Source: Euglena gracilis
Taxonomy: Eukaryota; Euglenida; Euglenophyceae; Euglenales
Assembly: GCA_039621445.1 (NCBI GenBank)
Contig: CP154956.1
Span: 30,510,667-30,574,666, forward strand
Direction: 5' to 3'
DNA: 64,000 nucleotides
The position numbers and the translations under genes were made by a program. Positions 17,979-50,524 of this stretch are shown piece after piece. Each line of letters starts with the position of its first letter. Positions within the stretch are counted from its first letter, which is position 1. A model generated the notes under the pieces. That model was given only the letters and a program-made list of their open reading frames with translations. It was not told the origin of the DNA and did not search any database.

Positions 17979-20484
17979 ATGCCTCCCAAGCTTGAGGAAG
18001 CGCCTCCTGCGGCTGCCCCTGTCGCACGCTCAAGACTGTGCCGCCAATACACTTGGAACTGTGTTCCATTTTTGAGGTCCGTCCGTCCTCCCCCTGGCCC
18101 AGTCATCTCTTCACCCAATTTGCCACACGGCTACCCAAGTTGACACACAGCAAATCCTGCTGGGGGGGGGAGTTTCCTGTGTGTGTGTGTGTGTGTGTGG
18201 GTGGGTGGGTGGGTGGGTGGGTGGGTGGGTGGGTGGGTGCGTGTTTCGGTATGCTCGTTGCAAAGGGGATCTTGCAAGGGTCCTGTAGGGAGTCATTGAA
18301 AGGAAGCAGATAAGGCATCAAGTGACATTTAGGAAAAGAACATTTCCAGTATTCGCCGCTGAAAAAAAAATGGCCAGCCAGTGCAATTGGATTGGGACCC
18401 TAAATACCATATGGATGGGTCAATCGCAGGAGCTGGAAGTGGGTTAGGTTTTAGAGAGATAAATAAATGAGCAAGAGCAGTAATTCTTTTTTGAAATGTA
18501 ATGAACATTATTTAAAAAAAATTGGTGGAGAAGAATACGGCGTCCTACTTCCCATGTGTGGCCATCGACCCCATATTTTCCCAGTTCCCAGTTTATCCTG
18601 TGGGGGCGTACGCAGCCTTGGCTCGTTCCCCCAGCCCCCAGACCCCCGTCACCCCGCGGACCCCCGCCACCCCGCACTGGCCCCGGCAAGGGTCAGCCAT
18701 CTCGGTGCCCTGTGACGTCGTCTGCCGGCGGGGCCGGGACTGCCGGCTGAAGTGCGAGTACTTGCACCCGGAGGGTGTGTGGGCACAGAGCTTCCCCCAC
18801 GCCAACGTTGTCGTCATGTTTGTGTGATCTATAGGTGTATGACCGGTCGTCACACACGGGACACCGCATTTAAGAGGGGTAGTCGCCATGACGCCATGAT
18901 GTGGGCCTGGAGGAACATGGCCAACGAAACGGAACGGTGCCCCCCCCCCCCCTTTGGGTTCCAGGGATTCATGTTCACCACTGGCTTTAGCTGGACATCG
19001 CACCACAAAGCAATGCCGACGTGCCCCTTCCCACATACGGCACAAACTTGGGTCAGGGCAGGGGGGGGGCAGGGGGGGGGTGTGGTTGGGCATCGCCATC
19101 TCTTCCCTTCCCAATGAAGTCCTCCTTGGGTGGGGAGGTCCGACCACCCCCACCTCCCATATGGGGGAGGGTCTACCCCCACCATGCCTTCCTGTACAGC
19201 CCTGGCTCAAGTGGACACGTCCGGGGTGCCCCTCAGGTCGCTTCATCGACGAGCCCTTCTCCCTGAATGAGCGCATCATGTTGGTCCCCAGCCCCACTCA
19301 ACAGGTGCCGCAGATGTCCGCAGCTCGGATCTGGCATAGACGTTGTTTCCTGTGCCTCCAGGGCCCATACCAGATCCCAGTGGTATGGAAATCTATGGAA
19401 GGGGGGGAGGGTGTGGAAGGGGTAGTTCGTCGTGAGGCCACCATGTTTTGCGATAATAACATACAAGCATGTGCACAGGTGTCCAAGAATTCTCAGGGCT
19501 GAGTTGCAGCAGGCATCTGGAGGGGGAGGAGATGCTGCAAAAAACAGTTTAAAATGCGGAATGTCCTCTTCACAACAAGTGAGCTCAACCCCCCAGGAGA
19601 TTTGTCATCTGCTCCCATCGGCTGGCGAGCAGTGCTTCTCGCCATCCGATCCGATTGTGTGCCAAAAATTTTTGCACACCATCGGTTTGGCAGATGGTGC
19701 TGAGGTTTCAAAGGGGCGTTGATGCCCTAAGAAACAATGGGAAGCACGAAGCACGAAGTGTCGGAGAAAATGGAAAACAATTGTTTTGGTTTTGCAATTG
19801 ATCACAGTGAACTATGAGGCCATTTTTGTTGTTGTGCAGAACAAAATGGAATTTGTTAAGCCTGAATAGGCCGCATATGATGAAGGGCAGAACGAAATTT
19901 GTGTCTGACCAATCCTGAATATATTATTTTTAAGGGGGCTGTGGCCAGTCAAGAAAAAAATATAAATGGCTCCCAGAGAGGTCTCCAGCGGCGGCCCCCA
20001 AAATAATGATTAATAATGGTGATCATCAAATGAAATCATCAATAACATTAATGACCAAGTTAACAGTGATTATTTTGGGATAACCGCCCCGCAGGCCGAG
20101 CTGGTGGTGCGCAATGTGCCGCAGACGGTGTCAGAGGCGGCGCTGGCAGAGGCGTTCCGCGGCTATGGCCCCCTGGTGGCAGTGCGCATCCCGTGGGCAG
20201 ACTTCCGCGGCAATGCATTCCTCCAGTACCCCGACCACAGCCCTGTCGATAGCACCGGGACACTCCCACACAATTTGAATGTCACGTGCCATTATGGTTA
20301 CACCTTTTCGGGTGGGTCACACCTGACCAGCGTGACAGCACCATCGCTGAGGGGCTGGTGGTTGGGACTGGCTGTTGGACCTTGCGGGGGGCCTCCCCCA
20401 CTGGGCTGTGCCACAGACCAGCAGGCGGCGGAGGCGGCTCTGTGCCACTTCTACTCCGCCTCCCGCATGGGCCGCCAGGGCTGA
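17979..20484 (+). CDS. Probable CCCH zinc-finger/RRM RNA-binding protein
   Basis: Exons 17979-18076, 18635-18774, 19237-19283, 20095-20244 and 20425-20484 (TGA) have matching phases (2, 1, 0, 0). The first starts with ATG and contains RLCRQYTWNC. The second ends with CRRGRDCRLKCEYLHPEG, a CCCH finger-like motif (C-x5-C-x3-C-x3-H; known fingers vary in spacing). The fourth and fifth form an RRM: LVVRNVPQTVSEAALAEAF (beta1-alpha1), GPLVAVRIP (beta2), GNAFLQY (RNP1-like beta3), then AAEAAL (alpha2). The short C-terminal exon truncates the last RRM strand. A role in mRNA binding is inferred from the domains. The 5' end and the first three exons are less certain than the RRM. Confidence 0.5.
18179..18240. 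repeat. (GT)n followed by (GGTG)n
   Basis: Short GT array followed by nine GGTG units, in the first intron of the probable CCCH/RRM gene. Confidence 0.9.
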
Positions 20485-21531
20485 GGCCCGCCGCCCCCGC
20501 CCCCGCCCTCCCCTGAGGAGGCCCACAGCGGCAAGGGGCCCCCTGCCAAGTGTGTTTCCGCACTGTGCCCCTCCGTCGGCCGCCTGGCCCACCCTATGCG
20601 GATTTGGCTCTTGGCAGAGTTTTTATGAACATCCACTGATGTGAAATGAAAAACCCTTTAAACTGGTTGGTAGGCCGCAGGGGGTTGTCAAAGAATTGTT
20701 TGTAAAATCTGACCCGAAGTGACCCTGAAAGCCCCCAAAATGCCCTGAAAATTACCAACTTTAGCAAAGTTGGTCAAGAATAAGAATGGGATCTTTAATC
20801 ATGGTCGATCACATCAAAATGGCAGGGAAAAAATTGAATTTCCGGGGTTTGACTTAGGCGGCCTAATTCGCACTTAAGCTTTTTTCTTTTTATTTGCGCA
20901 CTTGCGCAAATTTACGATTTTTTTTGATTCTGCTTTGTTTCGGCTGTGAAGGTCAGGGGGGTTTGAAAACACGTTGACAAGAGAGTGCAAAAAATGAGGA
21001 AAATTCTGTTTTTGGCTGGGAGACCCCTGGGACTTCGGCAAAAAAATGGTGGTTTTGGGGTGTCTCAAAATGGACTTTGTACGTCGAAACCCCCGGGACC
21101 TTGCCGGCCAAAAGGGAAAAAAACGCAAAAAAGCACCATAGGAACGGGACCTTTCCTGCCCTTGTTGCTTCTTTCGGCTGTGTCCCCGGGTGTGTCCGAA
21201 CTGCCGGCGGTGTGAGTCCTGGGTTTTTGCCGGACTGCGTTGCTTGCGGCACCTTGGTGTGGTGTTTTGGGGCTGTTTGTTAAAGTGCGGGGAGGAGGTG
21301 CCGGGGGGTGTGGGTGTGGTGTGACCAAGCTGGCGGGAAGGACACAGGGGAAGGAAGGTGAGTACGGGGTGTTGGGCAAGGGAAGCGCAGAGGGGATGAA
21401 ATAGGGTCCGCAGGGAATGAAGGGAATAAAGGGGACGGGTGTCTCCCACCCGGCTTATACCCGGGACCCGCATAACCAGCTGTGTGGCAAAGAACCCTGC
21501 AGGAGAAGCCAAACACTGGAAGGGCAAAATT

Positions 21532-21599
21532 GTGTTTATGGGCGCAAATGCGCGCACCAACATGTTTATGTTGGTGCGCGCAATTGCGCCCATAAACAC
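21532..21599. repeat. 68-bp near-perfect palindrome inside the transposon
   Basis: 32-bp arms (21532-21563 and 21568-21599) with a single mismatch surround a GTTT loop. The arms contain GGGCGCAAATGCGCGCACC. Such a hairpin could extrude as a cruciform. Confidence 0.9.
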
Positions 21600-21778
21600 A
21601 AACATGTCCTTCAGGGATTGGGCTTTGGTACCCATCAACTGACGCTGTTGATAAACGGTGTGACAAAGGAGCCGTGGGTGCGCAGACCAACGGGCCATCC
21701 AGTTGGTGGGTTTGTCAAATTATTTGTCGACGTGCAAGCTTATGGGTGCAAATGCACGCACAAACAAAATTATGTTTT

Positions 21779-22050
21779 ATGCGCGCATTTGCGCAAATGC
21801 GCAAACAAACATGTTCTCCGTTTATTTGCGCATTTGCGCAAATAAACACAAAGAAGAACGGTATGACGGAAACACAACCGTCAAACACCAGCAGCAGATG
21901 TGGTTTATTTGCGCATTTGCGCTCATCACGTTTTTTGTGGGCGCAAATGTGCAAATAAACTGCATGAAGAAACTGTACAATTTACTATGTTTATTTGCGC
22001 ATTTGCGCCCAGAAAACAACGTGATGCGCGCAAATGCGCAAATAAACAAC
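21779..22050. repeat. Cluster of GTTTATTTGCGCATTTGCGC hairpins
   Basis: Foldbacks lie at about 21779-21850, 21902-21960 and 21990-22050. Each has one arm starting TTTATTTGCGCATTTGCGC and a partner ending GCGCAAATAAAC. Loops differ while the arms are conserved. Confidence 0.85.
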
Positions 22051-22559
22051 TAATGGAGGAGAAGAAAACGATTTCATTTGGCCCTCCTACTGCTACCCTT
22101 AGTGGATTCTGAATGGGTTGAAAGCAAATGGCCACACCGTCTCCTCCGGCACATGGTGTCATTGTGCCGTTTTTGGACCATTGGCAGGTCCTACAAAAGA
22201 TGGAGACATAGGATCTCTTGAAGGTGGGTGCGCAGCCACCCAGTAACGGTGCACCTCCACGGGCACCAATTTTTGGGACCCAAGGGCCCTGCCGCTGGCC
22301 TGCGGCCTCGGCTCCACTGCTGCAACCCCATCAGCTGCTGATGTTTCAGCACCCATCAAACCAGCATCCACCTCCCCGGTGCAACAACACACACGGAAGC
22401 GGCCACGTTATACCCCGCAACTGGGGCGTGAGACTGGGGTATGACGTGGTGCCAGTGCATGGCAACCAGCAGCCGGAGAGAGATAGCCCTTAAACACCCG
22501 TTACTTTGGATGCAAGGAAGTGTTGAACCTTTACCACTGGATTGGGTGCAGGCTTGTGC

Positions 22560-22840
22560 TTAGTCGGGTGCCTACCCCACGGGGGGGGTGGATGCTAGGG
22601 GCAGGCACCCCATAGCACCGCGCCGCCCCCCCCCCCCCCCGGGGGGGGTAGGGTTTCGGGGGGTGCCTGCCCCTAGCAGGCACCCCCCTCAGACCCCGGC
22701 GCCGAAGGCGCCGGGGGCCCGGAAACGGCCATTTTCAATGAAAATTTTCTGGGTCCGGCCCGGACCCCTATCCCCCCCCCGGGGGGGGGGGGTGCCTGCT
22801 AGGGGCAGGCACCCTATAGCACCCACCCCCCCCTCCCCCC
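22560..22840. repeat. G/C-run inverted repeat with GGTGCCTGCC units
   Basis: GGGGCAGGCACC and GGTGCCTGCCCCTAGC recur in both orientations around C/G homopolymers and a GGCGCCGAAGGCGCC hairpin (about 22692). It lies within the 2.84-kb element and looks like a smaller element nested in it. Confidence 0.6.
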
Positions 22841-23882
22841 CCCCGGTTGGTAAGCACAAGCATGATTGGGTGCATCAAAGCGGTGGGACCCACTCCCCCC
22901 AAATTATGCACAAAAACTGGTGTTTTTTACGTTTTTCAAGGAAAAAATGGCAAAGAAAACCGTAAAACGGACTACGGCCGGACACGTCCAGGGCATTTCA
23001 GGTGCTAAATTTTGTCTTCTTGTAACGCAGTCCTGTTGCAGAAAAGGTGTCCAACAGTCACAGGTCGTTTGCATGTCATCAATTCATCACGTTTAACTGC
23101 CAAACGGATGACGCCAAAACAACAGGCCGATCGGGCCGGGGAACAGCAGTGCAAATGTACACACGTAAGACAGGCAAGTTTTGGCCAGTCAAATGCCGTG
23201 CTCCAGTGAACACTCCACACTGCCTCTCACCACAAATTTCATCACCACGTAATCGTGGTGCAAATCAATGGTTGGTGTGAGGAGTTGCGTTCGTCAGCTG
23301 TCATGGAGGAGGAGATCGATCGCACAACTGATGTGTGTTGATGCGCGCATTTGCGCAAATAAACACAACTTTGTTTGTGTGCTCTAAGGCTCCTGCAAAC
23401 ACATTATTTTGAAGCGATTTCCAAGTGTCGTAACCAGGGGTGTGTGCCTCTCTCCCGTTTGATGTACAACAGCACAAGTCTCACCCTCAGCCCTATTAAC
23501 GTCACCTGGTAAGCAGCATTCACACCAAACTTCTGGGAGTTAATCCCCTCCAATACAGGGGTGTAACGGTTCTTAAATCGTGTTCCGGGTGTCAGGGTAC
23601 ACGGTCCCAGGGGTTATGTAAAATATGCGCATTTGCGCAAATACGCCCATTTCAAAGGAAAAACCTTTAAGTGCGAATTCGGCCGCCTAAGTTTGAGGGG
23701 GGAGGAAACGTCTGCGGACAAGTTCATTTTCGGTTTAGAAGTCATCCAGTTATCCCGTTCGTCGGCGCAATGGGGGCTTTATAAGTGGTTGGGGGTTCAA
23801 ATGCTCGGCCTCCAGTGCCAATATGTCAACAGCATTTTGAATCTTTTAGGCCACCCCTCATCAGCCCCCCCCCCTCAACATA

Positions 23883-24778
23883 CAGTGCGGACAAAAATTA
23901 CGGGAGACAAAAATTATGGGAAACCACCCCAATTTTCCCATATTTTTTTCCCGTAATTTTTGTCCGGCGTACTTTTCCTACGCCTTTCATATGTGGTGAC
24001 TCCAAAGAGGTTCGCAAAACACAAACCAAAGAGTGAAAGTCCCAACGGACAGAGAACACTGTCCAAGGTCTAAATGGGGCAAACTGCAGAGGTGTGGTCA
24101 GAAAAGCAACCATCACAGACATGGTCACCACACACAACACATTTGCGTGCGGTCTGGCCACCACACTCACATGGAAACAAAAACTCAGGCTGCATGGTGG
24201 CCTGAAGAGCTGCACCCAGGCTTTTGTCCCAGATGCAAGGAGGGGATTGGAAATATCCCTATCCAAAAGCCTGCCAAAAACTCTGAATCTTTCTCCTTAT
24301 TATTACTCTTATTACTTGCATTTATTGAACACCTTCTGCTGACCCAATGTTGAAGGAGATCTCCACTTTGGCTCAAGACAGACCCGTAAATGGTTCTAGA
24401 GAAGTTCATGCCTGTTAGCTGAACTTCACAGCCTGTTTTCAATCATTGGTTGAGCAGAGGGCACGTCTCCCCATAGAGACCTGGGGATGCCAGTGTCATC
24501 CCAGATTGTCCGACTCCCACATGATTCGGAGACTTCTTGCAAAACTGTATGGGGCAATGCCATGGAGTCCATTGCAAAAAAGATCTGCAAAAAAAACATT
24601 TTCAAAAGGTGTTTTCGCTCAAAAATAAAAAACTGAAAATTTATCTTCTGTTGTCTTCCAAAATGAAAATCTTCCCATAATTAATTTTTTCACAAGCAAA
24701 ATTTTCCCATAATTTTTTTCCCGTACTTTTTACTTTTTTTCCCGTAATTTCTGTCTCCCGTAATTTTTGTCTTCACTG
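23883..24778. mobile_element. TA-flanked inverted-repeat element, 896 bp
   Basis: The left end runs CAGTGCGGACAAAAATTACG, then GGGAGACAAAAATTATGGG. The right end is the inverted match (CCCGTAATTTTTGTCTTCACTG), about 40 bp of similarity with a few mismatches. TA occurs immediately outside both ends, as in Tc1/mariner insertions. No DDE transposase was recognised. The element at 41608-42430 has closely related ends. Confidence 0.72.
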
Positions 24779-24792
24779 TAACGGCCACATGG

Positions 24793-25001
24793 GTGGGCGA
24801 GCGCCAGAACTCCGGTGTGCCCCTCCCCCCGCCCCTGCAACCGCCCAGCATTGCCCGCTGGACGCCGACCGGTGCCACCCCATCGCCGGCACCTTTCGGC
24901 GCCCCCTCGGCGCACTCCCCCAGCCCTGGCCCTCCCTCGGAATCCCCCTGCCCACCCCATCGTTTCCGTGAACTGGTCTCGATGCAGCTCACAGGGGTGT
25001 G
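24793..25001 (+). CDS. Candidate Pro-rich exon, unidentified
   Basis: One frame is open and G/C-biased at third positions. It reads Pro/Ser/Gly-rich sequence and then RFRELVSMQLTG before a GT. It starts immediately after the TA-flanked element. Composition alone could produce this, and no neighbour exon was joined to it. Confidence 0.25.
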
Positions 25002-25915
25002 ACCTTGGGGGGGACCCCCCCCCAAGGTCACACCACCGCGTGTTCGGCCCTGCAGTCAACGGGGGGCGGTGGACGTATGGTGCGCCGGCGTCGGCGCCGG
25101 GCAGAGGGACAGCCAGCCCCGGGCGACCGAACCCCTCCCCTATTCAAATGCCCGCCGCGGTGCGTGGCTGCCGACCTGCCTTTGTCCCTACCACTGCTCT
25201 GGCCCTCCCCTTCTCCCAGCCCCAGGCTGTGATCCGGGAGGCCCATCATTTTGTTGCACCATTGCTGTGTTGCCCAGTGTGTTGGTTGGGGTTCAATTCA
25301 ACCTCTTGGGGGGGGGGGTCCGGCCCTTCGGCTCTCCATCAAAGCCTGCCCCACCTCGCTGACCAGCAGTGCGGTAGCACCTCGCGCCCCCTGCGGTCCA
25401 AGGATCTCTGTTAAACCACGCCGGATGGCCGCAGGGTGTGCCCCTCATGCGGTACCTACCCCCCACCCCGAGAGGCATAATGCAAAGACCTTTTTTTGCA
25501 TTTTTTTGACAGACGTTTCTGTTCTCTTTTGGTTTTTTGGAAGTTCTTGGTAAGTTGTCTGCCTTCTGCTGGATATTTAGTTTATTCTGTGCAAATTCCG
25601 CATTTTGGACCAGATATATTTTTTTTTCTTTGCACCAGCTTTTCTCCCATTTTCCTTGGAAATTGGACCCCCAAAACCAAACCGAGTTTGGTTTTTTTTG
25701 CAGCCTTCTTGCAGTTTCAGATTGAGTTTTTTTTTTTGCAGTTTTCTTGAAATTTCAAATTGACTTTGGTTTTTTTTTTTTGCAGTCTGCTTGCAGTTTT
25801 CTTGCTAGCTTTTTTGTTTCTTGTGTGTGTGTGTTTTTTTTTGTGTTGTGTTTGTTCATTTGTCGCGTTTTTCGAGGCTCGTGCTATGCCCCCCCCGACG
25901 CCTTTGAGTCCTGTG

Positions 25916-26228
25916 CAGGGATTTTTTTAAGTTTTGACCCTCCGGGGGGGGGAGGTGGGGGTTGGGTGGGTGGGTCCGCCGGACCCCCTCCCCCCCCCGG
26001 GGGGGGGTCCCCCCGGAGGGGGGTCCCGCCCGGAGGGGGGTGGGATATACTTTTCGGCGCCGCAGGCGCCGAAAAAATTCTATTTTTAGCCTTTTTCGCG
26101 ATTTTTCGGCCATTTTTTGTGGGTCCCCCGGGACCCCCTCCCCCCCCCCGGGGGGGCCCCCCCCAGGGGGGTGGGTGGGTGGGGGGGGACCCCTCCCCTC
26201 CCCCCCCCGGTCTTAAAAAAAACCCCTG
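25916..26228. mobile_element. hAT-like MITE, 313 bp, with exact 8-bp target duplication
   Basis: Termini are CAGGGATTTTTTTAAG and the inverted CTTAAAAAAAACCCCTG. GTCCTGTG flanks both sides exactly (25908-25915, 26229-26236). The interior has alternating C/G runs and a TTCGGCGCCGCAGGCGCCGA hairpin at about 26056. It belongs to the same family as 3183-3479, 45225-45451 and 48077-48355. Confidence 0.88.
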
Positions 26229-26835
26229 GTCCTGTGGTGAAAATCCACTGGAATTCCTGGGAAATTATTGGTATCCTGCTTCTTTCCAGTTGGCAGGGAC
26301 TTCTATCCCCTGCACTGGCCGGGCCTGTCCAGTGACAGTTTTCTTCTAGGGCAGGTCTCGTGGTCCCCGTTTTCCCAATTGACAGCCCGCAGGTGCTACC
26401 ACCGCCCTCCGTTATCGCCCTCTCGCCTCCCCCAAACAGCATCGCTTCCACTTCGCTGCAGTTCCATTTCGGTTCACAGAAGTGAATTGTGAACTGCGAC
26501 GACGGGAACTTGTTTGTGCAGTCTGCTGCCACGCTGGAAACATTGCCAAACCCATCCCCAGCCCGGGGAGGGATGGAGAATGATAAAGGTCCTGGTTGCT
26601 GGTGAAGGTCCAAGGTTTATGAGCCATACACCAACCCCCAAGATGGTCATGATCCCCAGGCGCGTTGATGCGAAGCAAGTTGCAAGTTGCAAGTTTGATG
26701 TCCACCCACACCAAGGAGGGCTCTAAATAACCAGCAGCTTTTTCCAACCCCACACCCCCTTCATCGACACACTCACACACATATGTATATATGTACATAT
26801 CCATCTCCATCAACAAATATAATATACATATATGC

Positions 26836-27078
26836 ATACGTATGTATGTATGTATGTATGTGTGTATGTATGTATGTATGTATGTATGTATGTATGTATG
26901 TATGTATGTATGTATGTATGTATGTATGTATGTATGTATGTATGTATGTAGTATGTATGTATGTATGTATGTATGTATGTATGTATGTATGTATGTATGT
27001 ATGTATGTATGTATGTATGTATGTATGTATGTATGTATGTATGTATGTATGTATGTATGTATGTATGTATGTATGTGT
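26836..27078. repeat. (GTAT)n microsatellite
   Basis: About 60 tetranucleotide units, nearly uninterrupted, with degenerate TATG/TGTG continuation to about 27290 and (TATA) stretches to 27370. It lies 5' of the coiled-coil gene. Confidence 0.95.
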
Positions 27079-27951
27079 GTGTATACACACATGTGTATGT
27101 ATGTGTGCATATATATGTATATGTGCGTGCCTATGCATGTATGTGTGTATGTCTTTGTATATGTGCATGTGTATGTATATGGAAATGTATATGTGTATGC
27201 ATATGTGTATGTGTGTATATGTATATGTATGTGTATATGTAAATGTATATGTATGTGCATGTTTTTGTATGTGTGCATGCATGTATGTTTTGTAGTTTAT
27301 TTATATATTATATATTATATTACTATACTATACACTATATACTATATACTATACTATACTTTATGCTATAACCCCAGTCGACCTGATGGGGTGCCAGGTA
27401 ATTTGAATCCTCTTTTTTGCCCTGCCCCGCCATCCTCTGGGGCAAGGGTCTCTCCAGGTTTTTTGGGGAGTTTGCATACATACATGACGGTTCGCATTTG
27501 TGTGTACTGTGTATGTGTGTACCTGTGTGTGCATATTCTTATTATTACAGTATATATGCAGCACCTTTGCATACATGGTGCAGTATATTTCTGTCTAGAT
27601 AGTGACAGTTCTAATTTTGGAGCTGTGGGCTGAAAAAATGGGCTGAAAAAAATAGGAAATAGGAAAAGGATGCCAGGTGCAAAATTTCTCACAAAAGTCA
27701 AAAATTTCTTGATCATATACAATTTTGCATAATACTGTATTAATACAGTAATAATGCATTATTCTTTGCATATTTTTGCCGATTGTGGTTCTTGCTGGTT
27801 TGATTTTTCCGCGTCTGGTTCAACCCCAGCCCGGCCCAGTTCCAGCCGGAGACCCCCTCCTGTCCCAGAGGCCCCGACTATGCCACGGCCACGCCGCGGT
27901 GGGGGGCATGCACCGTGCGCCTCCCCACGATGGGCCGGTGGCTGCTGAGCG

Positions 27952-48633
<20,682 letters not shown>

Positions 48634-48730
48634 GTGTGCCGGGATAATCTGGAAGGGGAATGGGGGGCTGGAAATTTTGCCCATTTGTCCATTTGTGCAC
48701 ATGTGTCGTGTGCAGATGTGTGCATGTGTG

Positions 48731-48731
48731 C

Positions 48732-48765
<34 letters not shown>

Positions 48766-48768
48766 CTG
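48731..48768. repeat. (GT)n microsatellite
   Basis: About 19 GT units downstream of exon 48556-48633. Confidence 0.9.
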
Positions 48769-48884
48769 TTTCCTACCATACACATAACGGGGTGACTCAT
48801 TGGCGACTGGCATTGGCTGGTTGAGCTTTCCCCCCTCTGGATATGATCGAGAGCGGCCCATTCGGCATCGAAGGTGCCAGAGAC

Positions 48885-49278
48885 CAGGGTTTGATATAAG
48901 GAGGGCGTACATGGTTTAGGTGGGGGGGTGTCCCCCCCCCCCCTCCTGGCCCGCAGGGGGGGTCCGGACCCCCCCCCCCCCACCTGCCAGGGGGGTCCGG
49001 ACCGACCCTGGGGGGGGGTATCCGGGACCCCCCCCCAAAAGGGTCAATTTTTTCCTCCGGCGCTTTGAGCCGAAATTTTTTTGCATTTTTGGCACATTTT
49101 TGCCCAAAAAGTGCCCAAAATGGCACTTTTGGTCGTTTTGGGGGTCAAAAATTTTCGGTCACCCAGACCGTGCCACTGTTTAGGTGGGGGGGGGTGTCCC
49201 CCCCACCCCCCCCCCTCCTGGCCCGCAGGGGGGGGGGGTCCGGACCACCCCCTCCCCACCTGTTTATATCGAACCCTG
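48885..49278. mobile_element. hAT-like MITE, 394 bp, second terminal family
   Basis: Termini are CAGGGTTTGATATAAGG and inverted TTTATATCGAACCCTG. CCAGAGAC flanks both sides exactly (48877-48884, 49279-49286). The subterminal sequence GTGTCCCCCCC...CCTCCTGGCCCGCAGG is repeated near both ends in the same orientation. Internal hairpin CGGCGCTTTGAGCCG is at about 49053. Confidence 0.9.
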
Positions 49279-49743
49279 CCAGAGACTTTTCAAAAAGAAT
49301 GGTCAAAATGTGTTAATATTGGGCCACCTTGGGATGAGTGGCTACCTAGGAGAGGGAAACCATGCGGACGATTTCCCATCTCAGACATCTTTGGCTTGAA
49401 ATCCTTGTGTCAGTTCACGAACAAGACAGGACAGGTTGATCTCTGATGGGGAGTGACTGACCCGGGGGGAAGTGGCTTACTGGAAAGTCCCAGGAGGAGG
49501 GGGGGGGGTTGGTGAGATGATCAGGGATGGGCTGGCTCAGTATTTGTTTAGGTCAATGGGGTTGTATTGGGGTCTTGAGGATCTTTGTGGCCCAAATACA
49601 AGCCCCCCTCGGTTTTTCCCCATTGTTTTGAATAAAAGCCCCCTTTTTTGCACTTTGGAAAAACAGCACTCCAAATTGAAGCCCCCCCCCCCGTTTTCGG
49701 CCAATGGTCTGAATACAAGCCTTGGGGGGCTTCTGCTCAGGGA

Positions 49744-50524
49744 CAGGCAAGGACAGCCACCGGATCCCACCGGATCCCACCGGATCCCACCGGATCCCAC
49801 CGGATCCCACCGGTGTTTTTTTGACCATTTGACTAGTGGGTTCCCACCGGATCCCACCGGATCCCACCGGGTCCCACCGGATCCCACCGGATCCCACCGG
49901 AGATTTTTTTTCCATGCACAGATTTTTCTTCTGGATTAATGGTCCGCGTGAGAAGAATCATGTCCGAATGTGCAATTTTCACAAATTTCCACCAGTACCC
50001 CATCTGTAGTTGACTTGCATTCTTTTTTTTGTCTGGTTTCCTGCAAATTAGCAGCTTTTTGCCTTTTTGGCCATTTTTTTTGGCCATTTTGGACCACTTT
50101 TGGCTACTTTTGACCACCGTGGGCTGCATTTTGGCATTTTAGACCATTTTTGGCTGCTTCTGGCTATTTTTGCACATTTGTGTCCATTTTAGGCCACTTC
50201 TGACTGCTTTTTATCCACTTTTTGCCCCCTTTTGGCCATTCTTGGCCATTTTGTGCACAGATTCGGTGACCATTGGTACAGTTTTGATAAGATCTGCCGG
50301 CAAAACCAGGTGATTTGGGCCAAAAACACCGAAAATGACCAAATTCACCCAAAATGCTGTTTTATTGCAATTTTATAATTGATGAATTCCCGATCCCCCC
50401 CCCCCAAGGCAACCCACCGGAACCCCACCGGATCCCACCGGATCCCACCGGATCCCACTGGATCCCACCGGATCCCACCGGACCCCACCGGAGACCAAAA
50501 ACCGGGGATGACTGTCCTTGCCTG
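49744..50524. mobile_element. hAT-like non-autonomous element, 781 bp, with GGATCCCACC subterminal arrays
   Basis: 13-bp inverted termini CAGGCAAGGACAG are flanked by CTCAGGGA on both sides (49736-49743, 50525-50532). Both ends carry tandem 10-bp GGATCCCACC units: about a dozen copies at 49758-49897 in two blocks and about eight at 50408-50492. Subterminal repeats of this kind are transposase-binding sites in known hAT elements; that function is inferred here. No transposase reading frame is present. Confidence 0.9.

Larger units (their letters stand above)
20852..23692. mobile_element. 2.84-kb inverted-repeat transposon with GCGCAAAT palindromes
   Basis: 26-bp terminal inverted repeats (20852-20877 and 23667-23692, one mismatch) begin ACTTAGGCGGCC and contain AATTCGCACTTAA. 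The same triplet TTG flanks both ends (20849-20851, 23693-23695), a possible 3-bp target duplication. Just inside each terminus is a TTGCGCA/CTTGCGCAAAT motif, and the interior carries at least five more hairpins built on GTTTATTTGCGCATTTGCGC. No transposase was recognised in any frame, so the element looks non-autonomous. Its superfamily is unassigned. Confidence 0.75.
25100..27900. other. Spacer before the coiled-coil gene
   Basis: Apart from the MITE and the (GTAT)n array, no supported gene. 25490-25870 is T-rich with repeated TTTTTTTGCAG units. No promoter element was recognised upstream of 27952. Confidence 0.4.

Noticed and set aside
20874-21698. 274-codon minus-strand frame as transposase of the 2.84-kb element
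   Set aside because: No DDE motif or DNA-binding domain is recognisable, and the frame crosses the palindromes. It appears to be non-coding.
49537-49915. Repetitive Gly-Gly-Ile-Arg-Trp-Asp-Pro-Val-Gly-Ser protein
   Set aside because: Produced by the 10-bp GGATCCCACC array of a transposon; both strands are equally open and there is no start or flanking coding sequence.
49758-50492. CRISPR array
   Set aside because: The GGATCCCACC units are contiguous 10-bp tandem repeats without spacers, in a eukaryotic genome, at the ends of a hAT-like element.
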